Source: Holophagaceae bacterium (GTDB lineage: Bacteria > Acidobacteriota > Holophagae > Holophagales > Holophagaceae). From it: a stretch of 5,040 bases of DNA. The notes beneath the pieces are model-generated. The model was not told the origin of the DNA. It did not search any database and saw only the letters and a program-made list of their open reading frames with translations. How positions within the stretch are numbered: position 1 is the first letter of the stretch; each line of letters starts with the position of its first letter. The position numbers and the translations under genes were made by a program. Below, piece after piece: positions 1-5,040 of the stretch. Where the stretch lies: contig JANXQX010000011.1 of assembly GCA_025353305.1 (NCBI GenBank), positions 1-5,040 on the forward strand, given 5' to 3'.

Positions 1-36
1 CCGGCCAGAAATGCGCTGACCGGTGTGCAACGGCCC

Positions 37-861
37 CTAATGCTCCCCAGGAGCTTCCGGATCCACTTCCGGTCTGGTGGGCGGAGGTTCTTCAGGGGCC
101 TTTGGCCTGAGCCATTGCCCTTCGGCGTTGAATCGGCCCACCCAGGTTTCACCGACGCTCTGGCCATGCCGGATGTTGCGGCCCGCTACTTCAACGCTCA
201 CCACGCCTGCATTGTCCAGGGTGATGATGAAGGGCCCTTTCACCCGCAAGAGCCAAGGCCCGCTCACCTGCAGAGTGCGTTTTTCATCCAGGCCCTCGGC
301 CATGATGTGCACAAGGGACGCGTCCTGGGCCCGCAGGATGACCAATAGGCCTGCCTCCGTCCGAGGCACTTCAGGCAACACCTCGCCCAGCACGGGATAA
401 TCCTGGTTGGTGCTTCGGCGAGATTGATTGGTCTGAGAAATTGTTTCCAGACCAGAACGCGGTCCTGAATGTTTTCCCTGGCCACCATCCAGCGCCCCGC
501 GCTTCAGGTTCGGCCCAGGTACCACCAGCCAGGCCAGAAGGCCGATGGAACCGGCGGTCAGCACCCCCATGACAATGCGTTCAAGCCGCTCCTGCCTTGG
601 GTCAGGGGACTCCTCGGCCATGCTGCCCGGAAGTGATTCCCAGGCTTCCTGATACTCGGCCAGGTCTACCTCCAGCCGCTCGGCAACCTGCCGGACCAGT
701 GGACGTTCTCCGCCCGTGGGGAGCTGTTCGTAGACATCGGCTTCCAGGGATCGCAACACGGATTCCTGCAGGTTCAGGTCCCGGGCCAATCGCTCCAGGC
801 TCAGCCCCTTGGCTTCCCGAGCCAGGCGGAGCTTCGTTCCGAGGGATTTCCGCTCACTCAT
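37..861 (-). CDS. RodZ-like protein: cytoplasmic HTH, one membrane span, C-terminal DUF4115-like domain
   Basis: The 274-residue protein has the layout of RodZ, the membrane protein that links the MreB cytoskeleton to the cell-elongation machinery. Residues about 8-72 form an Xre/HTH_25-type helix-turn-helix (LRLAREAKGLSLERLARDLN, then a PLVRQVAERLEVD segment equivalent to the family's 'flr.YA..Lgld'). Residues about 95-114 are a single hydrophobic span preceded by arginines, which predicts an N-in orientation. A polar linker (about 118-165) leads to a beta-rich C-terminal domain (about 168-245) resembling DUF4115, with a LDNAGVVSVEVAGR stretch like the family's 'GnA..v.v..nG'. The tail is proline- and glutamate-rich. 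The ATG at 861 is preferred over the in-frame TTG at 867 because it forms an ATGA overlap with the moxR stop, suggesting translational coupling. At 274 residues it is shorter than E. coli RodZ (337). The architecture is clear. Whether it is the true cell-shape RodZ or a paralogue serving MoxR is not, so no symbol is given. Confidence 0.8.
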   Translation of the reverse strand: MSERKSLGTKLRLAREAKGLSLERLARDLNLQESVLRSLEADVYEQLPTGGERPLVRQVAERLEVDLAEYQEAWESLPGSMAEESPDPRQERLERIVMGVLTAGSIGLLAWLVVPGPNLKRGALDGGQGKHSGPRSGLETISQTNQSRRSTNQDYPVLGEVLPEVPRTEAGLLVILRAQDASLVHIMAEGLDEKRTLQVSGPWLLRVKGPFIITLDNAGVVSVEVAGRNIRHGQSVGETWVGRFNAEGQWLRPKAPEEPPPTRPEVDPEAPGEH

Positions 862-1826
862 TTCCAACCGACAGGCGTTTCCACCAGGACCCGCGCCAGC
901 TGATCCCGGCGTTCGCTCCGATTGAGGCGGCGATCGTCCATGGTGCCCCGGTGGGCCATCACGTCGGAGAGCGTAGCCTGCAAGTCATCGGGCGTGATGA
1001 ACTCCCGGCCTTCGAGCCAGGCTTCAGCCTGCGAGAGAGCCACCCAGTGCCTTACCGCGCGGGTCGAGCAGAAACCGCCACCATTGCGGATTTTGGAGAC
1101 CACCCGTTCCACGTAATCCAGCACTGCCTCGGAGACCTTCATCCGCTTTACGGCGGCCCTCGCCGCGCGCCATCCGGCAAGATCAAGGGAGGCCTGCAGG
1201 CTATCCAGCCGCTCGGCACCAGCCTGGCCGGTGATCACTTTCCTTTCGTTGACCGGGTCGGGATAACCCAGGTGCAACACGCAGGCAAACCGGTCCAGCT
1301 GTGATTCAGGCAACGGGAAGGTGCCCGCGTGGTCCATCGGGTTCTGGGTGGCGATCACGAAAAAGGGATCCGGCAGTTGGTGGGCGCTCCGATCCAGCGT
1401 CACCTGGCCTTCGACCATGACCTCCATCAAGGCGCTTTGGGTCTTCGGGCCGATCCGGTTCAGTTCATCCAGCAGCAGTACATTGCAGAACACCGGCCCC
1501 TGCTGAAAGCGGAAGGATTTGGATTCCGCGTCCCAAAGGTGCACACCCAGCAAGTCCGAAGGCAGCAGATCATTGGTGCCCTGGACCCGCTGAAAGCTGC
1601 CGCCCAGCAGCCGCGACAGCCCCTTGGCCAGGGTGGTCTTGCCCACGCCCGGCAGATCCTCCACCAACACATGGCCGCCAGACAGCAGGACCGCCAGCGC
1701 CCGTCGGACTTGGACTTCCTTGCCCACCACCACAGCCGAGAGCGCAGCCAGCCCCTGGTTCACTTTCGCCCGCGCTTCAGCAATGGCGGCGGAGTCGATG
1801 GATATGTCGATGGGAGTAGGGGTCAT
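858..1826 (-). CDS. MoxR-family AAA+ ATPase
   Basis: This 322-residue protein is a full-length MoxR AAA+ ATPase, a family of chaperone-like ATPases thought to act on partner proteins, often in metal-cofactor insertion, envelope stress or VWA-protein pathways. Visible motifs: Walker A EDLPGVGKTT (56-65), the family's substrate-loop region VQGTNDLLPSDLLG (81-94), Walker B VLLLDELNR (116-124), sensor 1 ATQNP (159-163), the arginine-finger segment QLDRF (176-180) and sensor 2 STRA (254-257, Arg256). The helical lid ends near residue 300. All catalytic positions look intact, so an active ATPase is expected. It starts at an ATG with only a weak upstream purine stretch (GGACC). Its stop overlaps the start of the RodZ-like gene by 4 bases (ATGA), so the two are probably co-translated. 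MoxR genes are most often followed by DUF58/VWA genes. None is seen here, although the operon could continue beyond position 1. The partner is unknown. Confidence 0.93.
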   Translation of the reverse strand: MTPTPIDISIDSAAIAEARAKVNQGLAALSAVVVGKEVQVRRALAVLLSGGHVLVEDLPGVGKTTLAKGLSRLLGGSFQRVQGTNDLLPSDLLGVHLWDAESKSFRFQQGPVFCNVLLLDELNRIGPKTQSALMEVMVEGQVTLDRSAHQLPDPFFVIATQNPMDHAGTFPLPESQLDRFACVLHLGYPDPVNERKVITGQAGAERLDSLQASLDLAGWRAARAAVKRMKVSEAVLDYVERVVSKIRNGGGFCSTRAVRHWVALSQAEAWLEGREFITPDDLQATLSDVMAHRGTMDDRRLNRSERRDQLARVLVETPVGWK

Positions 1827-1873
1827 GAAGGTCCGCGATGTGAATCCCTATGTTCGCAGAACCGGGGGGTATC

Positions 1874-2040
1874 GAGGTATGAGGTTGTGAGGGGTGAGGT
1901 ACGAGCATTGAGGTTGGAGCAAGAAGTCCTGAGTCCTGAGGTGATATTGCGGCGCCTTTTGCGAACCAATCGACATCGCGGCCTCTGGCCGCATCCTCGC
2001 TGAACCTCAGGACCCAGGACTCAGGACCCGGAACTCGTAA
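1874..2040. repeat. Heptamer-period inverted repeat between the response regulator and moxR
   Basis: Between 1874 and 1942 GAG (or a close variant) recurs every 7 bases: starts at 1874, 1881, 1889, 1896, 1903, 1910, 1917, 1931 and 1938, with one 8-base step and one degenerate unit. From about 2004 to 2040 the complementary form (CTC/CCC core, again every 7 bases) appears. The arms 1925-1942 and 2004-2021 pair over 18 bases with one mismatch, around a 61-base centre. The second arm covers the last codons and stop of the response regulator gene. It could fold in RNA or be a dispersed repeat element. Period and pairing are seen directly; function is not known. Confidence 0.85.
1978..1992. other. 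Short GC-rich hairpin inside the repeat centre
   Basis: A perfect 6-base stem GCGGCC/GGCCGC encloses the loop TCT. It sits within the unpaired centre of the larger inverted repeat, so transcript from this gap could form a nested structure. No T-run follows on either strand, so on its own it is not a convincing intrinsic terminator. Confidence 0.5.
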
Positions 2041-3262
2041 TTCCCCGTTCCTTCACCCTGGATGCGAAAGACCGCAGCGTGAGGCCCAACGCGGCGGCTG
2101 CGGCAACCGGATCGTCGGCATGCGTGGCCAGGGCTCGGCGAAGAAGAGCAGCTTCAACATGATGCTGGGCGTCCCTCAACATGGCCTCCAGTGTCGATTC
2201 CGCCGGCCATGGCAGGGTCAGCCCAGCCTCCTCGCCCCTACCCATGTTGCCCATGGGTGAAGCCGCCAGGTCCCGCACCAGGAGGCCCGTCGCGCCATGC
2301 AAAGTCGCCTGGGCACACCAGGCCATCTCACGCACGTTGCCAGGCCAATCGCGGGCCACAATATTCTTTTCAACGGAGCGGTCCAGGGCCGGCGCCGCCC
2401 TGCCCTCTCCTGCGGCAGCCTGCTCCAACAGCGCCTGGAAAAGCGGAATGAGATCTTCGTGACGATGGGAAAGGCCGGGTAGTTCGAACCGCAAAACGCC
2501 CATGCGAAGCCGTGCCGGCTCGGGTACTGCAGCTTCATCGCCACACGTCGCCATCCATTGGATCCCTTGCCCCAGAGGAGTGTCCATGGCCTTCAGCAGT
2601 TCTGCCGTGGCCTTTGCGGATAGGTGCTCCAGGCCTTGTACCAGCAGGCTCCCACCCTGCAACAGGCCGTAGACATTCGTATTGATCCCTTCGCCTAGAT
2701 CCGAGGCGGCCATGGAAAGAAAGGGGCCTCGGGGCTGGCGCAAGGCATGGAGGCGCCGTGCCGCCCGGGCTTTTCCAGAACCCCGTGGTCCGATGAACAG
2801 GGCTGAGGCATCGCTGTCCGCGGCTGCGCGGAGGCCCGAGTCCAAAATCCGCATGGCCGGCGATAGCGCGATCCAGGGTTCCCGTGGATCCGGCGGAGGC
2901 GCACCTACCAGGGCCTGGAGGCGATCCATCAGTGCCAGAAAAATATCCATATCGAAGGGTTTGGGCAGGAAATCATCGGCGCCCAGCCGCATGGCCGAAA
3001 CAATGTCCCTGGGTTCGCCAAACGCGCTCATCAGCACCACGCGCAGCCCCGGGTGCGCTCGCTTGGCGCGGCGGATGAGTTCCAGCCCGCTGATCCCGGG
3101 CAGCCGCAGGTCCGTGACCAGCACTTCCGCTCCATCTCCTTCGATCCAGTTCAAGGCTTCGAGCGGATCACCTGTAGCCCTGAGGTTCCAAGGGCTTCCC
3201 TGCAGCGCCTGGATCAGAAGCTTTCGGAAACTGTCCTTGTCCTCGACCAGGATCAAACGCAT
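2021..3262 (-). CDS. Orphan response regulator: receiver, degenerate NtrC-like AAA+ domain, Fis-type HTH
   Basis: The 413-residue protein has the three-domain order of NtrC-family activators. The receiver (1-118) keeps the acidic pair Glu7/Asp8, phospho-acceptor Asp51 (VLVTDLRLPG), Ser79 and Lys101 in FLPKPF, so it should be phosphorylatable. The central domain (about 130-330) is degenerate. Walker A survives only partly (GPRGSGKA, 158-165). The segment between the ELFG-like NVYG (196-199) and the GGTLF-like GGSLL (203-207) lacks about 18 residues and with them the GAFTGA sigma54-contact loop. The Walker B acids are gone (LLVQGLEHL). The late motif DWPGNVREM (305-313) is kept. Residues about 366-406 form a Fis-type HTH (AAALGLTLRSFASRVKERGI). 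It is probably a DNA-binding response regulator that does not activate sigma54 by ATP hydrolysis. No histidine kinase lies beside it. The last residues (SSGS) and the stop are encoded inside the 7-base repeat array. No good Shine-Dalgarno sequence precedes the ATG. Confidence 0.88.
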   Translation of the reverse strand: MRLILVEDKDSFRKLLIQALQGSPWNLRATGDPLEALNWIEGDGAEVLVTDLRLPGISGLELIRRAKRAHPGLRVVLMSAFGEPRDIVSAMRLGADDFLPKPFDMDIFLALMDRLQALVGAPPPDPREPWIALSPAMRILDSGLRAAADSDASALFIGPRGSGKARAARRLHALRQPRGPFLSMAASDLGEGINTNVYGLLQGGSLLVQGLEHLSAKATAELLKAMDTPLGQGIQWMATCGDEAAVPEPARLRMGVLRFELPGLSHRHEDLIPLFQALLEQAAAGEGRAAPALDRSVEKNIVARDWPGNVREMAWCAQATLHGATGLLVRDLAASPMGNMGRGEEAGLTLPWPAESTLEAMLRDAQHHVEAALLRRALATHADDPVAAAAALGLTLRSFASRVKERGITSSGS

Positions 3263-3293
3263 GGGATGAAGCTAGCAGATTTACTGCTCTGGT

Positions 3294-3421
3294 TGAGAGT
3301 TGAGAGTCAAGAGTCGAGGGTTCCAGGAAAAGCAGAGTGTTGCATTCGAATTTTTGCTGGAAGCCAGGTTGCTGGGCTCTTGGCTCTTGACTCTTGACAC
3401 TCGACTCAGAATTCAGGACCC
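3294..3421. repeat. Heptamer-period inverted repeat between aroDE and the response regulator
   Basis: The left arm (about 3294-3320) consists of 7-base units such as GTTGAGA, GTTGAGA, GTCAAGA, GTCGAGG. The right arm (about 3375-3421) has units such as GGCTCTT, GGCTCTT, GACTCTT, GACACTC, GACTCAG. Segments 3302-3318 and 3386-3402 are complementary at 15 of 17 positions around a 67-base centre. The centre is unrelated to that of the 1874-2040 copy; only the arms share the pattern. The right arm overlaps the aroDE stop codon. This is a second, diverged member of the same repeat type, with the same placement at a gene's 3' end. Confidence 0.8.
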
Positions 3422-4765
3422 GATTCCCATGAACTTCTCACTCTGCGCCATAGCCTGGGATTCAAAGAGCACGTTGCCTTCCACCAGATCCAAACCTGTT
3501 TCCTGTGCCCATTTTGAAAAGGCGGTGGGTTCTTTGTAGATCCATTCCACAGCCCAGCGCAGGGTTGGTTTCGCGGCTTCCAATTGTTCAGGGAATGGCA
3601 TGGGATCGCCGGTCTTCATGCCCAGGCTGGTGGCCTGGATCACACCAATGGGCGCGAAGGCCTGTACCGCCTCAGGCTGCGCGGGAGCCATGCGTGAGAG
3701 CTGCATGAATGGCCGTGATTCCTGCTCCATCAGCAGCCGCGTGCTTTCGGCCACACCTCCATCCCCGAGCAGCAGGATCGGTCCTGGGGGAAGCTGCTCC
3801 AGGGCCACCCACAAGGCCTCCATATCCGTGTTCGCTCCCTGCCATGGATCGTTCAAGGATCGCCGCCAAAGCGTATTGAGAGGTCCCTGCAATCCAAGCC
3901 GCCTCGGCAATGTTTCCTTCAAGGGGGCCGTCACGCTCAAGCCAAGCAGCTCCAGTGAATCGAGGGCTTCCACCGCTTCGTCCACATCTCCACATTCCAG
4001 TGGCAGATAGATCAGGTCCTTTTTCGCATGCTGAAATCGCGGGTTATGAAAAGCCGGGCCTCGGGAATGCAGCACCGGGTCTCCCATGACGGCACAAAGG
4101 CCGGTGTGCTCCGCCACAAGCTGGCTGCCCCACTTTGCCATGGTTGAAAGCCTCACCTGCCCCAGCGCCGCGGCCACGCCATCGTCCGGAGCGGCGTAGG
4201 TGAAAGCCCCGCCCCAGGCCCGCTGCAGGCAGCGGCTCGCCACGCCCTTCGGCCCCATGAGAAAGGCGGAAAGCGCCAGGCCTGCTGTTTTCGCCGCACG
4301 AAGAGGAGCCTTCATCCTCGCGTTATCCGCAAGCCGCTCGGCGTGGCCCACCCATTTGAACGCATCGCCATCGGGTAGCGATTCCATGCGCGCTTCAAGG
4401 TCGAACACGCCAGGGCCCACATGCACGGACCGCAGCACCTCAAGACCAGGGCGTAGGGAGTTGAGCCAAGGTGGCAGCTCCAATTCCCATTCGAGATCCA
4501 CCCAGGCGGCACCCGCCTCGGCGGCGTTGCGGAGCCGCGCCATCCGTGATTCTTCATCACCTGTATGACGCCCGAACTCTGAAGCGCGGCGGCAGCTAAC
4601 GATGCATCGGCCGCCCAGATCCCGAACAAGCTGGGCCGCATCGAGTTCGGGAAACAGATCCAGCCGCAATTCCGGCAGGGCATCGCCAGGCAACGAATGT
4701 GCGCAGGCCACTGCCGTCTCCCAGGTGGGATGGGTGAGCGTGACGATGAAGAAAGGTAGGGGCAC
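3413..4765 (-). CDS. aroDE: Bifunctional 3-dehydroquinate dehydratase (type I) / shikimate dehydrogenase
   Basis: This 450-residue fusion covers steps 3 and 4 of the shikimate pathway: dehydration of 3-dehydroquinate to 3-dehydroshikimate, then NADPH-dependent reduction to shikimate. Residues 1 to about 212 are a type I (AroD) barrel: ELRLD (32-36), the catalytic histidine in SVH (His115), the Schiff-base lysine in FKWVGHA (Lys137), and the closing MGPKGVASR and ALGQ motifs. Residues about 220-450 are AroE: AVMGDPVLHSRGPAFHN (225-241), SVTAPLK with catalytic Lys283, ANTD with Asp314, the nucleotide-binding loop LLLGDGG (331-337) and the C-terminal EGNVLFESQ with Gln437. The same domain order occurs in plant and chlamydial fusions. 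In the shikimate-binding motif the usual HS.SP is HSRGP, so the second serine is glycine. The start is GTG; there is no earlier credible start and the barrel's first strand (FFIVTLT) begins immediately. The stop lies within a repeat array. Both functions are likely active. Confidence 0.93.
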   Translation of the reverse strand: MPLPFFIVTLTHPTWETAVACAHSLPGDALPELRLDLFPELDAAQLVRDLGGRCIVSCRRASEFGRHTGDEESRMARLRNAAEAGAAWVDLEWELELPPWLNSLRPGLEVLRSVHVGPGVFDLEARMESLPDGDAFKWVGHAERLADNARMKAPLRAAKTAGLALSAFLMGPKGVASRCLQRAWGGAFTYAAPDDGVAAALGQVRLSTMAKWGSQLVAEHTGLCAVMGDPVLHSRGPAFHNPRFQHAKKDLIYLPLECGDVDEAVEALDSLELLGLSVTAPLKETLPRRLGLQGPLNTLWRRSLNDPWQGANTDMEALWVALEQLPPGPILLLGDGGVAESTRLLMEQESRPFMQLSRMAPAQPEAVQAFAPIGVIQATSLGMKTGDPMPFPEQLEAAKPTLRWAVEWIYKEPTAFSKWAQETGLDLVEGNVLFESQAMAQSEKFMGIGS

Positions 4766-4779
4766 CGAGGTTTCGATCC

Positions 4780-4880
4780 AAAAAACTACTGCCGCTGATT
4801 ACGCAGATTACGCCGATGAAAAGCAAAGGGCATCCAATGTTTTTTCATCTGCGTCATCTGCGTCATCTGCGGCTTTTTTT
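4780..4880. terminator. Candidate bidirectional intrinsic terminator formed by the 9-base repeat
   Basis: The 32-base imperfect stem (4791-4822 with 4842-4873) is followed on the plus strand at once by seven Ts (4874-4880). On the minus strand it is followed, 5 bases beyond the stem, by six Ts (plus-strand A-run 4780-4785). In the minus direction this fits termination of mazG transcription just before aroDE. The stem is longer than typical terminators and the minus-strand T-run is slightly offset, so the call is moderate. Confidence 0.55.
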
Positions 4881-4893
4881 CGATCTGCGGCTT
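4791..4893. repeat. Nine-base-period inverted repeat (CATCTGCGT units) after mazG
   Basis: Three tandem 9-base units, CATCTGCGT, CATCTGCGT and CATCTGCGG, occupy 4846-4872, and a degenerate inverted set occupies 4791-4822. The arms 4791-4822 and 4842-4873 match at 28 of 32 positions around a 19-base loop. A further partial unit (GATCTGCGGC, 4882-4891) extends towards the mazG stop. From memory, GCAGATTACGCAGAT-like repeats are scattered between genes in several bacterial phyla, but I cannot confirm a match here. The period differs from the 7-base repeats in the other two gaps, so it is a different family. Confidence 0.85.
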
Positions 4894-4896
4894 CAT

Positions 4897-5040
4897 TCAC
4901 TCACGTGAGTCGGTGGCCTTCTTCGCGGCCTGCCAGACTGCTTCCATCTGTTCGAGGGTGCGCTGATCCCAGCCGCCGTTGGCTTTGGCGTCATCTTCGA
5001 CTTTCTCGAAGCGGGCCTTGAACCGCATCATCTGGCGGCG
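4897..5040 (-). CDS. mazG: C-terminal end of a MazG-type nucleoside triphosphate pyrophosphohydrolase (partial)
   Basis: The last 47 codons of a gene enter from the right edge and end at TGA 4899-4897. The peptide contains FKARFEKVEDDAKANGGWD followed by TLEQMEAVWQAAKK. This matches the characteristic end of MazG, whose C-terminus reads 'n.KF..RF..vE......g.....LeeMe.lWe.aK'. MazG hydrolyses nucleoside triphosphates to the monophosphate plus pyrophosphate and is linked to clean-up of aberrant nucleotides and to ppGpp levels. Only the tail is in the window, so the catalytic EExxD motifs cannot be checked. The identification rests on this short signature and the frame is unbroken to the window edge. 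Downstream, 3 bases separate the stop from the 9-base-period repeat, which may terminate the transcript. Confidence 0.75.
   Translation of the reverse strand, partial: RRQMMRFKARFEKVEDDAKANGGWDQRTLEQMEAVWQAAKKATDSRE

Noticed and set aside
1..36. Possible start of a further minus-strand gene at TTG (30-28), open to the left edge with nine more codons.
   Set aside because: Only ten codons, a non-ATG start with a purine run too close to it, and no recognisable peptide.
597..1304. 235-codon plus-strand open frame.
   Set aside because: Entirely antisense to the moxR and RodZ-like genes, low-complexity Pro/Arg-rich product, no family resemblance; a GC-rich shadow frame.
1329..2003. 224-codon plus-strand open frame running through moxR and the repeat.
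   Set aside because: Antisense to the motifs of a clear MoxR ATPase; His/Gln/Arg-rich product with no domain and no ribosome binding site.
1943..2003. Possible moxR promoter in the repeat centre (minus-strand CAATAT as a -10-like box).
   Set aside because: No -35 element with good match and spacing; too weak to list.
1925..2021. The heptamer arrays considered as a CRISPR array or insertion-sequence ends.
   Set aside because: Units are 7 bases without spacers, no transposase lies between the arms, and no target-site duplication is visible.
2682..3269. 195-codon plus-strand open frame opposite the response regulator.
   Set aside because: Ser/Arg-rich shadow of the receiver-domain coding sequence; no recognisable fold.
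4899..4910. Perfect 12-base palindrome ACTCACGTGAGT at the mazG 3' end.
   Set aside because: Lies within the last mazG codons, has no second copy in the window and no promoter nearby; probably chance.
4602..5021. 139-codon plus-strand open frame across the aroDE start, the repeat and the mazG end.
   Set aside because: Its middle is a translation of the 9-base repeat (SSASSAS), and its ends are antisense to aroDE and mazG.

Overview
The window is a GC-rich bacterial segment in which every recognisable gene lies on the minus strand, so transcription runs from position 5040 towards 1. In that order it holds the 3' end of a MazG-type NTP pyrophosphohydrolase (4897-5040), a fused 3-dehydroquinate dehydratase/shikimate dehydrogenase (3413-4765), an orphan response regulator with a degenerate NtrC-like ATPase domain (2021-3262), a MoxR-family AAA+ ATPase (858-1826), and a RodZ-like membrane-anchored helix-turn-helix protein (37-861). 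No RNA gene, insertion sequence, CRISPR array or phage gene is visible. The plus-strand open frames are shadows of these genes.

The gaps are the unusual part. Each of the three intergenic gaps is largely filled by an imperfect inverted repeat built from short tandem units, placed directly against the stop codon of the upstream gene. Two gaps (about 1874-2040 and 3294-3421) carry arrays with a 7-base period, with GAGTCCT/GAGTCAA-type units in one arm and the complementary CTC-type units in the other. In both cases the array runs into the end of the coding region and supplies the same last codons, Gly-Ser-stop. The third gap (4791-4893) carries a 9-base-period repeat of CATCTGCGT units that folds into a long hairpin with T-runs on both sides, a good candidate for a bidirectional terminator. 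The one junction without a repeat, moxR to the RodZ-like gene, has a 4-base ATGA overlap. The repeats therefore appear to mark transcription-unit boundaries.

Functionally the window mixes housekeeping (nucleotide clean-up, aromatic amino acid/shikimate pathway) with regulation and envelope biology (response regulator; MoxR chaperone-like ATPase paired with a RodZ-like protein). The organism is probably an environmental Gram-negative bacterium. The gene types and the abundant short intergenic repeats remind me of Acidobacteriota of the Holophaga/Geothrix group, but this is an impression that the sequence alone does not prove. I see no defence system or other clearly new protein system. The points most worth following are the repeats and the response regulator that has lost its sigma54-contact loop.
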